Shown: positions 46,462-55,055, counted from the first letter of the stretch. The stretch: 64,000 bases of DNA from Massilia sp. WG5 (GCF_001412595.2 NZ_CP012640.2:1984001-2048000), one strand, 5' to 3'. Translations and numbers: made by a program. Notes: generated from the letters alone by a model not told the origin.

Positions 46462-47292
46462 ATGAAGACAAGTCCGATTCACATGGAAGCCATCGATACC
46501 CACGCCCACATCTTCGAACGCGGCCTCAAGCTGGCCAGCGTGCGGCGCTATGCGCCCGCCTACGACGCGACCCTCGCCGATTATCTCGGGATGCTCGACC
46601 GGCACGATATCGCAGGCGGCGTGCTGGTCCAGCCCAGCTTCCTGGGGACGGATAACAGCTATCTGCTCGCCGGCCTGCACGCCATGCCGGGACGGCTGCG
46701 CGGCATCGCGGTGGTCGATCCGGCGGTTTCCTTGGCGGCGCTGCAAGAGATGGACGCCGCCGGCGTCGTCGGCATCCGCCTGAACCTGGTCGGCAACGCG
46801 GCCGTGCCGGACTTGTCGGGCGCCCCCTGGCGTACATTGCTGCAACGCCTGGCGGAGATGGACTGGCAGGTCGAAGTTCACCACGAAGCCGGGCGGCTGC
46901 CGAAGGTCCTGGCGCCGCTGCTGGATGCCAGCGTCAAGGTGGTCGTCGACCACTTCGGCCGGCCCGATCCGGTGCTCGGCGTGGACGATCCCGGTTTCCG
47001 TGCCCTGCTGGAAGCCGCCGCCAGCCGGCGTGTCTGGGTCAAGCTCTCCGGCGCCTACCGCAATGGCGCTAATGGCCGCGGCCAGCAGATCGCCCTGGAC
47101 GCCATGCCGCTGCTGCGCGCGGCATTCGGCATGGACCGGCTGGTGTGGGGCAGCGACTGGCCGCATACGCAATTCGAACAGGACGTCGGCTACCCGCAAT
47201 CCCGCCGGGCGCTCGACACCTGGCTGCCGGATACGGAAGAGCGCCGGATGGTGCTGGTCGATACGCCGGCGACGCTGTTCCGGTTTCGATAA
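46462..47292 (+). CDS. COG3618-type metal-dependent lactonase/amidohydrolase
   Basis: This 276-residue TIM-barrel hydrolase belongs to the amidohydrolase branch that includes 2-pyrone-4,6-dicarboxylate hydrolase (LigI), sugar lactonases and 4-sulfomuconolactone hydrolase. Visible metal or catalytic residues are IDTHAHIFE, EVHHEAG, VVDHFGRPD and WGSDWPHT. The family acts on lactones and generally needs one or no metal. ATG 46462 abuts the transporter's stop; 46483 is the alternative start. The context with carriers and porin indicates a lactone or aromatic breakdown step; the substrate is inference. Confidence 0.88.
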   Translation: MKTSPIHMEAIDTHAHIFERGLKLASVRRYAPAYDATLADYLGMLDRHDIAGGVLVQPSFLGTDNSYLLAGLHAMPGRLRGIAVVDPAVSLAALQEMDAAGVVGIRLNLVGNAAVPDLSGAPWRTLLQRLAEMDWQVEVHHEAGRLPKVLAPLLDASVKVVVDHFGRPDPVLGVDDPGFRALLEAAASRRVWVKLSGAYRNGANGRGQQIALDAMPLLRAAFGMDRLVWGSDWPHTQFEQDVGYPQSRRALDTWLPDTEERRMVLVDTPATLFRFR

Positions 47293-47301
47293 GCACCTTC
47301 T

Positions 47302-48789
47302 TCACCCAAACAAGCCGTGCAGATACCAGCGCGGCTCCATATCGTCCGCCCCGATCCGCTCCCGGTACACCCAGTACAGCGCATGGTCCTGCCCCTCGGC
47401 GATGAAGTAGTCGCGCGTCTGCGGGCCGTTCCACCAGCCGGCCTCGATCCGCTCCGCGTTCGAGGCCATGCGCAGCGGCGAGCCGTAGAAGGGCCGGTGG
47501 TCGCGCATCAGCAATGCGATCGGCTTGGCCAGCAGCCAGGTCGGGCGCGGCAGGCTCATCACGTCGGGCGGCATCTGCGCATTGCGCGCGCGGTCGCTAA
47601 GCTTCTGCTGGACCGGCACCCACATATTCGCCTGCTCCGGCCGGTAGTCGGCCATCGGCAGGGCCTGCAGGACGTTTTCGGCGCCCAGGCGCGAGACCAG
47701 CAGCTCCAGCATGCGCATGCGGTCTTCCTCGGTGCCGCCCGGCTCCGGGAACAGTGATTCGTTCAAAGGTGCCATCGGCTGCAGCTGCTGCGCCTCCAGC
47801 CCGAGGCCGATCACCGGCGCTTCCAATACCAGCTTGGCCAGGCGTTCCTTCAGCAGGCGCACCAGGTGCTCGTCGCGCCAGGCCGGTTCGGCCAGCGCCA
47901 CCTCGACGCAGGTGGGCGGGCGCGCCACCCGGCCGCGCTCGTGCTCGAGCTTGAGCACGATGCGCTCGACCGCCAGCTGGCGCGCGCACAGCCAGCCGGT
48001 CAGCTGCAGCAGCAGGCGCCGGGCGCCCGCCAGTAACAGTTCGGCGTCGTCGATGCGGTCGAACAGTTCGAGGCGCGCACCGAAGGCTTCGGGGGCGGCG
48101 ATCCACTCGTGCAGTTCCGGACTCAGGCCGTAGGCGGCATCGACCAGGTCGAGCAACGCCCGCCCGCAGCGCCGCTGCAGGCCGGGCCGCGGCAGGCGCC
48201 GCAGCTCGCCGAAACTGGCGCAGCCGATGCCCTCGAACCAGGCCGCGAAGGAGCGCGCGGGCGGCGCCAGCAGCAGGTCGAGCAGGTCGAGGCGGCGCAC
48301 CAGCGACGGCATCTTGACCGTGCGTTGGCCACGCGCACGTCCACCCGCGCGCGCCAGCAGCCAGGCGCCGCGCGCGGTCGGGGCGCAGCCGAGCGAAACG
48401 GTGAAGCCCAGCGCGCGCACGTTCGCGCGCACGCGCCGGCACAGCGCGAGGACGCCGCCGAACAGGCGCAGGCTGGCGCCGACGTCCATCAGGAGCGTCC
48501 CCTCCTCGGCCTCGGCCACCTGCGGCGTGTACTGCAGCATCGCCATCGCCACCGCAAACAAGGCTTCGGCTTCGCGCTGCGGCGAGCGCTCGTGGACCTG
48601 GGCCTCGGGCATCAGCATCAGCACGCCGCCGCGGCGCATGCCGGGCTGCACGCCGGCGGCGCGCGCCATGCCGGACATCGCCAGCACGCGCTCCTGCTCG
48701 AGCACGACGCTGCCGGCGTCAGTGCACCAGCTGGGACTGAATACTTCCAGCGGGAGCCGGGGCAGTGACAGGCCGATCCACAGGCGCAT
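47302..48789 (-). CDS. imuB: ImuB, Y-family-like polymerase subunit of the mutasome
   Basis: ImuB is a catalytically inactive Y-family protein that links ImuA and DnaE2 to the beta clamp. The 495-residue protein has the Y-family fold, but its N-terminus (LWIGLSLPRLPLEVF) lacks the metal-binding Asp block of active enzymes. A likely clamp-binding segment is LNESLFP. ATG 48789 overlaps imuA by 71 bp; the in-frame extension upstream is in imuA and is discounted. It follows imuA in one operon; dnaE2 is at 6.1-9.3 kb. Confidence 0.95.
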   Translation of the reverse strand: MRLWIGLSLPRLPLEVFSPSWCTDAGSVVLEQERVLAMSGMARAAGVQPGMRRGGVLMLMPEAQVHERSPQREAEALFAVAMAMLQYTPQVAEAEEGTLLMDVGASLRLFGGVLALCRRVRANVRALGFTVSLGCAPTARGAWLLARAGGRARGQRTVKMPSLVRRLDLLDLLLAPPARSFAAWFEGIGCASFGELRRLPRPGLQRRCGRALLDLVDAAYGLSPELHEWIAAPEAFGARLELFDRIDDAELLLAGARRLLLQLTGWLCARQLAVERIVLKLEHERGRVARPPTCVEVALAEPAWRDEHLVRLLKERLAKLVLEAPVIGLGLEAQQLQPMAPLNESLFPEPGGTEEDRMRMLELLVSRLGAENVLQALPMADYRPEQANMWVPVQQKLSDRARNAQMPPDVMSLPRPTWLLAKPIALLMRDHRPFYGSPLRMASNAERIEAGWWNGPQTRDYFIAEGQDHALYWVYRERIGADDMEPRWYLHGLFG

Positions 48790-49447
48790 GGCGGTGAACG
48801 TGCGTTTGCAGGAGGTTGGAGGAAAGCGGCAGGAACAGCGGCGCATCGCGCTGCGGCCCACGGCGCTTGACGAAGTCGATCTCCAGGCCGCCGGCCTGGG
48901 GCCGCAGCGCCAGGCGCAGCGGCGCCGGTGAGGCATCCTGGCCCGCCGCCAGCGGACGCATCATGAAGAACAGGGTCTCGCCGGCCTGCGCCGCCAGGTG
49001 CAGGCGGCGCAGGCTGTCGCTGCGTATCTGGTTCTGCCAGACCAGCAGCGCGCCGCAACTGCCGCTGCGCAGCACCTGTTCGGCCGCCCACAGCGCATCG
49101 GCCGTGCGGCCGGCGCGCAGCCAGATCAGCTGCGAAGGCGGCACCCCCAGCGCGGCCAGGGCCAGCGCCTGCGGCGGATGGGGCGGCTGCAGCAGCACGA
49201 TGCGGCGCGCCGCTACCGACGCCAGGGCGGGCCGCAGCAGGCGCATCTCGCCGATGCCGGGCTGCTGCAGCAGCAAATCGACCAGGGCCCCGGCCGGCCA
49301 GCCGCCGCCGGGCAGTTGCGCGGACAGGGCCGCGTGACCGGTGTCCACGCAGCGGGTGTGGGAACGCGCCAGCTGCGAGGCGCGCCAGAGCGACGGATGC
49401 AAGGATTCCGGCGCTGCCGAGTTGAAATCTGAGCAGTTGTTGTTCAT
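48719..49447 (-). CDS. imuA: ImuA, SOS mutasome accessory protein
   Basis: ImuA (SulA/RecA-like accessory) acts with ImuB and DnaE2 in SOS mutagenesis. The 242-residue protein has the family's LPGGGWPAGALVDLLLQQPGIGEMRLL region, with a loose P-loop-like segment, and a C-terminal region used for partner contact. ATG 49447 begins the family-length protein; a longer frame crosses the LexA box and is rejected. A perfect LexA box lies 17 bp upstream. Confidence 0.92.
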   Translation of the reverse strand: MNNNCSDFNSAAPESLHPSLWRASQLARSHTRCVDTGHAALSAQLPGGGWPAGALVDLLLQQPGIGEMRLLRPALASVAARRIVLLQPPHPPQALALAALGVPPSQLIWLRAGRTADALWAAEQVLRSGSCGALLVWQNQIRSDSLRRLHLAAQAGETLFFMMRPLAAGQDASPAPLRLALRPQAGGLEIDFVKRRGPQRDAPLFLPLSSNLLQTHVHRHAPVDRPVTAPAPAGSIQSQLVH

Positions 49448-49464
49448 GGTGACGCAAAGAAATA

Positions 49465-49480
49465 CTGTATGTTTATACAG
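49465..49480. promoter_or_regulatory. LexA (SOS) box of imuAB
   Basis: CTGTATGTTTATACAG fits CTGT-N8-ACAG perfectly and is itself nearly palindromic. It lies 17 bp upstream of the imuA start, so LexA would block the promoter or early elongation. Confidence 0.92.
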
Positions 49481-49604
49481 TACTAGCCTCTTCAGGTTTT
49501 GGCAAGGTTTATCTTTTGTAACGTGCTTGTGAAGCATGGAAGAAGCTGTCACCGGGTGAATGAAGTCGTCACTAAGTCGGCAGCGGACACCCAACGGGCG
49601 GACA

Positions 49605-51098
49605 TCAGGTGATCAGGCGGTCCAGTGCGTTCAGCGCTGATGCGAGCTGGTCCTGGTCGGCAATGCCGCAGCCGATGACCAGCCCTTGCCTGCGCGTCTC
49701 GCCCATGTAGTAGCGATCCAGCGTGTGCATGCGAAAGCCGGCATCGCGCATGCGCGCGGCCACGTCGTTCGCATCGTGGTCGCCTAGCAGTGCGGTGATG
49801 TGCATGCCGTAGGTGGACGGGATCGCGGTCAGCCTGCCGCCGAAATCGCGCCGCAGCGCATCGAGCACAAGCTTGCGGCGCTGGCGATAGATCTGCCGCA
49901 TCTTGCGCACATGCCGCGTCAGGTGACCGTCGGCGACGAACGCGCCTACGCCCAGCTGCAGGAAGCTTGGGCAGTGCCAGTCTAGACAGTTCTTCACCGT
50001 CACCAGCGCCGGCATCGCCCACGCGGGCGCGATGACGAAGCCCAGGCGCAGGCTTGGCAGCATGCACTTTGAAAACGTCCCGACGTAGAACACGTGATCG
50101 GCCGCCTCGTTGGTGCGCAGCGCCGACAGCGGCGCGCCATCGAAGCGGAATTCGCCGTCGTAGTCGTCTTCCACGATGACCGCACCCGCGCCGCGCGCAT
50201 GCGCCAGCAGCGCCTGGCGCCGTTGCGGCGACATCGCGACGCCAAGCGGGAACTGGTGCGACGGCGTGACGCAGATGACGGCCGCATTGCGCGGTATCGC
50301 GTCGACGATGATGCCTTCGTGGTCCACCGGCACCGGTACGACGTGCGCGCCCGCCGCCGCGAATACCGCCCGCATCGGAGGATAGCCCGGATCCTCCACC
50401 GCCACCACGGTCTCGCCTGCCACGACCAGCATACGCGCCAGCAGATCGAACGCCTGCTGGGCGCCTGCCGTGACGAGCAGGTCATCGGCATGGCAGCCAA
50501 TCGCGCGCGCGACGGCGACGTGCCGCGTCACCGCCTGGCGTAATGCGTAGTTGCCCTGGTTGCCCTGCGGGCTGCGAAACGATGGTGGCCTGGTTTCCAG
50601 CATGCGCAGCTGGCGCGCCAGCAGCTGACGAAACAGGGCCGACGGGAAAAGGCGCGAATCGACCAATGCCGGACGCAGCTCCACGCCCTGTTCCAGCTGC
50701 TGCGCCTGCCCGTCCGACCAGAACCGCATCGGCCCTGTGACCTCATCGCTCAACCATACAGGATTGATTCGCAGCGCGGCCAGCTGGTGCTTGGTGTCAT
50801 TCGATCCAGCGCGCCCCCCGGTCCTGGGCGCGGGCGCCACGAAAGTGCCGGCGCCCTGGCGCGCAACGAGCAGGCCCTCGTTGAGCAGGCGGTGATACAG
50901 CTCCGCCGCGGTGTTCCGCGCAACCCCCAGCACGGCGGGCGCCGAACGGGTCGGCGGCATCCTGGTTCCGGCGGCCAGCCGGCCGTCGCGGATCGCCTCG
51001 GCCAGCTGGGCATACAGCAGGTTGACGGCCTGGCGCGAGCCTTTTTCCGGCAAGCGCAAGGCAAGCTCGAACAGGGTGTTGCCGGCGGACTCTCGCAT
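49605..51098 (-). CDS. MocR/PdxR-type GntR regulator with aminotransferase domain
   Basis: This 497-residue regulator has an N-terminal winged helix (GTRMPPTRSAPAVLGVARNTAAELYHRL) fused to a PLP-dependent class I aminotransferase-like domain. The PLP Lys sits in GTFSKCMLPSLRLG, and EDDYDGEFR is the cofactor-contact block. Members sense amino-acid or vitamin B6 compounds. The start at 51098 is the first Met before the helix-turn-helix. It diverges from the exported protein pair at 51228; TGGACC/GGTCCA lies in the spacer. Confidence 0.92.
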   Translation of the reverse strand: MRESAGNTLFELALRLPEKGSRQAVNLLYAQLAEAIRDGRLAAGTRMPPTRSAPAVLGVARNTAAELYHRLLNEGLLVARQGAGTFVAPAPRTGGRAGSNDTKHQLAALRINPVWLSDEVTGPMRFWSDGQAQQLEQGVELRPALVDSRLFPSALFRQLLARQLRMLETRPPSFRSPQGNQGNYALRQAVTRHVAVARAIGCHADDLLVTAGAQQAFDLLARMLVVAGETVVAVEDPGYPPMRAVFAAAGAHVVPVPVDHEGIIVDAIPRNAAVICVTPSHQFPLGVAMSPQRRQALLAHARGAGAVIVEDDYDGEFRFDGAPLSALRTNEAADHVFYVGTFSKCMLPSLRLGFVIAPAWAMPALVTVKNCLDWHCPSFLQLGVGAFVADGHLTRHVRKMRQIYRQRRKLVLDALRRDFGGRLTAIPSTYGMHITALLGDHDANDVAARMRDAGFRMHTLDRYYMGETRRQGLVIGCGIADQDQLASALNALDRLIT

Positions 51099-51127
51099 CG
51101 AAATGGCCCAGTAGAGTTTTTCGAAAT

Positions 51128-51148
51128 TGGACCTTCCTAGCCGGTCCA
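51128..51148. promoter_or_regulatory. candidate MocR operator
   Basis: TGGACC (51128-51133) and GGTCCA (51143-51148) form an inverted repeat with a 9-bp centre between the MocR gene and the divergent gene pair. Many MocR-family sites contain TGGAC-type half-sites, so this is a plausible operator. Confidence 0.45.
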
Positions 51149-51227
51149 CTCCAGCCGATGATACTGCAACGGCGGGCGACCTGAACGATTCAGGGGGGGG
51201 TGCCGCCGCAACTCCGAGGAGAACACG

Positions 51228-51797
51228 ATGGGCTTGACGATTCACCTTCGCGCGGCCGTCGCCGCGTGCCTGCTGGCCGCCACGGTGGGCCACGCCACGG
51301 CAGATACACCGCCGACACCGGCCGCGCGCGACGGGCAGCATGATTTCGACTTCAACCTGGGCACCTGGCGCACGCACATCCGGCGGCTCATCCATCCGCA
51401 GAGCGGCGATGCCACCAGCGCGCAAGTCGAAGGCACCGTGACGGTCCGCCCGGTGTGGGGCGGCCGCGCGCAGCTGGAGGAAATCGAGACCAACGGAGCG
51501 AGCGGCCGCTGGCAAGGCGCCACCCTGTTCCTGTACAACCCGAGCGCCCGGCAGTGGAGCCAGACCTTTTTCGACAGCGCGCACCCGGGTAGGGGATCGA
51601 CCACGATTGGATCCTTCGCCAACGGCCGTGCCGACATGTACGCACAGGACGTCATCAACGGCAGGACGGTGCTGGTGCGCGGTACCTGGTCGGACATCAA
51701 GCCTGACAGCCATCGCTACGAGGAGGCCGCGTCAGCCGACGGCGGCAGGACCTGGGAAACCTACTTTGCAGCGCGGCTCGAAAGGATTGCACCATGA
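51228..51797 (+). CDS. exported DUF1579-like beta-barrel protein, copy A
   Basis: This 189-residue protein starts with a signal peptide (about 1-25) and continues HDFDFNLGTWRTHIRRL, a start typical of DUF1579-like small beta-barrel proteins. Later blocks are VRPVWGGRAQLEEIE, TLFLYNPSARQWSQTFF and SADGGRTWETYF. It is a close relative of the next gene, sharing FDFNLGTWRTH and TVRPVWGG. The function is unknown. It diverges from the MocR regulator. GAGGAGAAC is its ribosome site. Confidence 0.78.
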   Translation: MGLTIHLRAAVAACLLAATVGHATADTPPTPAARDGQHDFDFNLGTWRTHIRRLIHPQSGDATSAQVEGTVTVRPVWGGRAQLEEIETNGASGRWQGATLFLYNPSARQWSQTFFDSAHPGRGSTTIGSFANGRADMYAQDVINGRTVLVRGTWSDIKPDSHRYEEAASADGGRTWETYFAARLERIAP

Positions 51798-52324
51798 GCC
51801 CGCGCTGGATCCTGGCCATTGCGGCGTGCTGGACCCAGCTCGCTTGCGCGGCGGCGCCGGCGGATGCCAGCCACGCTTTCGACTTCGACATCGGTACCTG
51901 GCGCACCCACTCCTCGCGCCTGATGCATCCGCTAAGTGGCAAGTCGGACTGGCGCGACATGGACGGCATCACCACCGTGCGCCCGCTCTGGGGCGGGCGC
52001 GGCAACCTTGCCGAATACAAGGCGGATGGCCCCGCCGGCGCAGTCGAACTGCTCGCACTGCGGCTGTTTGACCCGGTGTCAAATCAATGGACCATCCACT
52101 TCGCCGTGCCCGGAAAAGGCGAACTCGCCACGCCGGGAATCGGCGGTGTGCACGACGGGCGGATCGAATTCTACGACCAAGAGAGCTTCAACGGCCGCCA
52201 GATCCTGCTGCGCTTTTCGATATGGAGCATCAGTCCGGACACTGCTCGGTCCGAACAGGCGTTTTCGGCCGACGGCGGCAAGACGTGGGAGACCAACTGG
52301 ATCAACCGCTACACGCGCATGTGA
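51794..52324 (+). CDS. exported DUF1579-like beta-barrel protein, copy B
   Basis: This 176-residue paralogue of the preceding protein has a signal peptide (MSPRWILAIAACWTQLACAAA) and shares AFDFDIGTWRTHSSRLMHPLSG, VRPLWGGRGNLAEYKADG and FSADGGKTWETNWINRY. The genes overlap by 4 bp (ATGA), so they are translated together, probably as two subunits or specialised copies after tandem duplication. The ligand is unknown. Confidence 0.78.
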   Translation: MSPRWILAIAACWTQLACAAAPADASHAFDFDIGTWRTHSSRLMHPLSGKSDWRDMDGITTVRPLWGGRGNLAEYKADGPAGAVELLALRLFDPVSNQWTIHFAVPGKGELATPGIGGVHDGRIEFYDQESFNGRQILLRFSIWSISPDTARSEQAFSADGGKTWETNWINRYTRM

Positions 52325-52705
52325 TCAGATCGGGCGCAGCCTGGTGAACTGCGCCAGCGTCCAATTCCGAATTGCCGGAACAGCCGCTTGTTTGACGTGC
52401 CTGATTGATGCGCACAATGCTCTGGCGGAGGCGGTGTCCGCCAAACCACCCGTTAACGAGCGGAACGCATATCGTGCTGCCCCAAAGGCTTGTAACCGAG
52501 CGGCTCCCAACTTGTCGTCGAGTCACGATGCCCCGTACACTCGTGGGTAATAGAGGGGCTGCTACCGGCCACGGGCGGCCGTCCAAAACCATGGCAAAAT
52601 CGCCATCCATGCCGACGATTTCACAATCTGCTGCCGAGCTTCTCTTCCATTTTCGTGACCATGAACCAGCGTGTTGGCGTCGATTTGTGCTCAATAAATC
52701 TTGCC
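52325..52705. other. gene-poor stretch at the start of a low-GC region
   Basis: No convincing gene is seen. Short frames of 60-130 codons exist on both strands, but none has a ribosome site or recognisable domain. The base composition falls along it. It may hold remnants of acquired DNA. Confidence 0.5.
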
Positions 52706-53248
52706 ATGGATAAAATGTCTGCTAACCCGATAAGCCGGATCAAGCGTTTTCTTAGCCGCAAGTGGCTGTTATTGGGAGGCATCGCCGTGGTGGTAGCGTT
52801 CGCAGCAATAGTGACTGTGGGTTGGCTCTCGATAGCGATTACAAGCTATCCATCCTGTTTGACCTATCAATCGAATGAGAACGCTCAACTCGATGGGCTG
52901 TTGAAGGCATCCTTCGGTGACTATCTTGTTGCGCACGGCTTTCGAGCCGTTTCTTCAGAAAGCGGGGCAATCAATTGGGATTCCCGTTCGGCATTTGTTC
53001 AATGGAGTGGCGGTTGGCTGAATGTGTGCACCAGGAACGAGGAATCCATGGACTGGCTCAACGTTGCGCATGACCTTCAACAGATCAGCTTACGTGCACA
53101 TTGGTCCCCAGAAGCGTACTTACATGTAAACCCGGACATAACCTCATGCAAGACCGGGAATGGCATGCCGCTTGATTTCCCTATTGATTTCAAGAAGATA
53201 GGAATGTTTATCAAAATCGTGAAAGCCACCTGCACTGGTGTGCGATGA
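52706..53248 (+). CDS. hypothetical membrane-anchored protein
   Basis: This protein of about 180 residues is not recognised. It has one N-terminal TM helix (LLLGGIAVVVAFAAIVTVGWL, about 18-38) with a basic cytosolic leader and a soluble, Cys- and Trp-containing outer domain (about 45-180). ATG 52706 is used; 52715 and GTG 52655 are alternatives, none with a strong ribosome site. Its composition is AT-rich compared with the rest of the window: 53161-53220 has 22 G or C in 60. That suggests transfer. Confidence 0.6.
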   Translation: MDKMSANPISRIKRFLSRKWLLLGGIAVVVAFAAIVTVGWLSIAITSYPSCLTYQSNENAQLDGLLKASFGDYLVAHGFRAVSSESGAINWDSRSAFVQWSGGWLNVCTRNEESMDWLNVAHDLQQISLRAHWSPEAYLHVNPDITSCKTGNGMPLDFPIDFKKIGMFIKIVKATCTGVR

Positions 53249-53317
53249 TTGTAAACCCGGCTATCCGCCAACGGCCAAACGCGGCCCTTGAGCATTACTT
53301 GACCATGGGAGTACGGA

Positions 53318-53542
53318 ATGTTAACGGGAAAGAATTGGCCTGCGAGCCGTACGCGTACTACCGCCTTGGCACTGGTGTTACTTGGCAGCTCCTTTGCGAT
53401 ATTGGTGGTGCCGCCGATTTTGCACATTTGGGCCCGCGTTCTCGGTGTAAGCGATGAATCTGCAATGGGTGCTATTTCTGTAGTGTATTTGCTGTTGGCG
53501 ACGATTGTTTTCCTAAAACTGCGGCGCATGAGGAAGCACTGA
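53318..53542 (+). CDS. small hypothetical membrane protein
   Basis: This 74-residue protein has two predicted TM helices (TALALVLLGSSFAILVVPPI and AISVVYLLLATIVFLKL) and a basic C-terminus (RRMRKH). GGGAG lies 7 bp before the ATG. An overlapping 70-codon frame from 53245 lacks such features. It probably belongs with the preceding membrane protein gene. No function is known. Confidence 0.5.
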   Translation: MLTGKNWPASRTRTTALALVLLGSSFAILVVPPILHIWARVLGVSDESAMGAISVVYLLLATIVFLKLRRMRKH

Positions 53543-53586
53543 TCTCACCGTGACCCAGCGTCGATTGCGTCGGTTCAGTTGCGATA

Positions 53587-53610
53587 GGCCGCTCTGGGTC
53601 GGTTGCGGTC
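53587..53610. repeat. short degenerate repeat (GGGTCG type), copy 1
   Basis: The core is GCCGCTCTGGGTCGGTTGCG. It fits the pattern YCYGCTNNGGGTCGNNNGC also seen at 54546, 54912 and 55559, all in the low-GC region and all between genes. Confidence 0.5.
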
Positions 53611-53718
53611 TTTCGAATTGAGCTGGGTGCTGCCAAGAACCGTGCTTCGGCAAAGTCAACGGCAGCAGCAGTGGAAAAGCGCGTATTTTCGCGGTCTCGC
53701 AACTGCTAAGCTGCAAGG

Positions 53719-54507
53719 ATGAATGCAAAAATAATGAGCCGCCATATTGGTTGGGCTCTTGCCGCCATCGCAGTCGCGCTGCCAATGACCTTCCCCCACG
53801 CTAGACCTGCCCCAGGTAGCGTGTCCTGTGGGCTTGGCCTCCCGCCTGGAGCTCCCGGCTTTGCTGAAGCCCAAGCGCAGCTGGCTCTCGAAGCAAAAGC
53901 GAACGGCTACCTGAAGGTATGCGAGGCAAACCTGGAGCGCTACCGGATTGCATTCCGGCCGTCTGCCCCGATCATGGCAGATTTGTCGTTCCAGCCAGTG
54001 AACCTCTCTAGCACGCAATTCGCCCATTTCAAGAGCTTGGGTGCGATGATCGAGCCCGACAATACCGCTCATACGCGCTTGTATCGCGGATTTCTCATGC
54101 CCGACGGCCATACTGTGACGCTATTCGAACAGGATATGTCGGTTGATGGCACCAGTACTTCGCGTGCCCCGGAGGATGAGCCCGAGCGCATCAACGGTAT
54201 GCCGGCACGGCTCAGCGTGTTTCAGGCGCCTTCGGGCAAAGCGATATCGCACCTGTCCTGGGTCGAGCGGCGACGTGCTTACGAACTCTGGATTGACGCC
54301 AACGTCGTAGATACACCGCTGCGCAAGCAATTATTTGCCTTGGCGGCGTCGCTTCCGCCTTCGGTGCCAGCTTGCCCGAACGAAGTGCCGCCGAAACCTG
54401 CGCGGATGGGTTCGGATGGTTTTCCGGCAGCTGAACCGATACCAATGACGCTGACCCAGGCGGAAATCGATGCAATGTCTGACCGGAGCAAACGGCCGTG
54501 TAAATAA
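53719..54507 (+). CDS. hypothetical exported protein
   Basis: This 262-residue protein is not recognised. An N-terminal hydrophobic stretch (IGWALAAIAVALPMTFPHARP) looks like a signal peptide. The mature part has Cys residues near both ends (SCGLG, VCEAN, PACPN, RPCK) and a run of short beta-like segments (LYRGFLMPDGHTVTLFEQDM). The start ATG 53719 has AAGGATG upstream; ATG 53734 is possible. It belongs to the low-GC region. Cys-rich exported proteins of unknown role are common there; nothing more is claimed. Confidence 0.6.
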   Translation: MNAKIMSRHIGWALAAIAVALPMTFPHARPAPGSVSCGLGLPPGAPGFAEAQAQLALEAKANGYLKVCEANLERYRIAFRPSAPIMADLSFQPVNLSSTQFAHFKSLGAMIEPDNTAHTRLYRGFLMPDGHTVTLFEQDMSVDGTSTSRAPEDEPERINGMPARLSVFQAPSGKAISHLSWVERRRAYELWIDANVVDTPLRKQLFALAASLPPSVPACPNEVPPKPARMGSDGFPAAEPIPMTLTQAEIDAMSDRSKRPCK

Positions 54508-54545
54508 CGACTGAAACCGCAAGCGAATTCCCAAGACGTTGATTG

Positions 54546-54565
54546 TCCGCTAAGGGTCGCTTGCA
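54546..54565. repeat. short degenerate repeat (GGGTCG type), copy 2
   Basis: The core is TCCGCTAAGGGTCGCTTGCA. It follows the preceding gene by about 40 bp and fits the same pattern as copies at 53587, 54912 and 55559. Confidence 0.5.
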
Positions 54566-54622
54566 CAGCTTCGGTAGGTCTGCTGTCGGGCCGAACCGGA
54601 CTTTCAAGTAGTTGAGCTATGA

Positions 54623-54892
54623 ATGGAAAAAAACCAGACTGTTCAATGGGTTGATAGAGAAACGGTGCGGTTTGTCGATGGGAACCGATCAGCACTTATC
54701 TGGGTCGATGTCGAGGCCGGCTTTTTCAGTCACGGTCGGATCATTCACGTTGCGTCGATTACGAAATGGGAAGACACGGGGACTGGTAGCGGCGATCCGA
54801 TAAATTCTGCAGAGAGAGATAAAATCGTCAGCGCCGTCTTAAATTGCTTTCATCGCCAACGCGTCCCCTGCCGCGTTGACGATGAGTCATGA
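54623..54892 (+). CDS. small hypothetical protein
   Basis: This 89-residue soluble protein is not recognised. It is mainly beta-like at the N-terminus (VQWVDRETVRFVDGNRSALIWVDVEAGFF) with a helical C-terminus (AERDKIVSAVLNCFHRQ). The start ATG 54623 has no strong ribosome site. The compact size, low GC and location resemble genes in cassette-type islands. Confidence 0.5.
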   Translation: MEKNQTVQWVDRETVRFVDGNRSALIWVDVEAGFFSHGRIIHVASITKWEDTGTGSGDPINSAERDKIVSAVLNCFHRQRVPCRVDDES

Positions 54893-54911
54893 GTGATAAC
54901 GTCGAAGAATC

Positions 54912-54936
54912 TCTGCTTCGGGTCGATTGCAGCCGT
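54912..54936. repeat. short degenerate repeat (GGGTCG type), copy 3
   Basis: The core is TCTGCTTCGGGTCGATTGCA followed by GCCGT. It lies 20 bp after the preceding gene and conforms to the pattern of the other copies. Confidence 0.5.
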
Positions 54937-55055
54937 CCAGGTGTGTCAGCAACCGGCCATAAGCGGCCGGTCATGCCTGAACTTCAAATCGCGGCGACCC
55001 ATGTTAAATTGGCATTTTGCAGTTCATAAAAAGTTACGCCGCACAGGAGACAGGC

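Noticed and set aside
52302..52694. A 130-codon minus-strand frame in the gene-poor stretch
   Set aside because: It runs into the preceding gene, has no ribosome site and shows no recognisable domain. It may be a relic but cannot be supported.
53245..53457. A 70-codon frame overlapping the small membrane protein
   Set aside because: The overlapping frame at 53318 has a ribosome site and two clear TM helices, while this one has neither.
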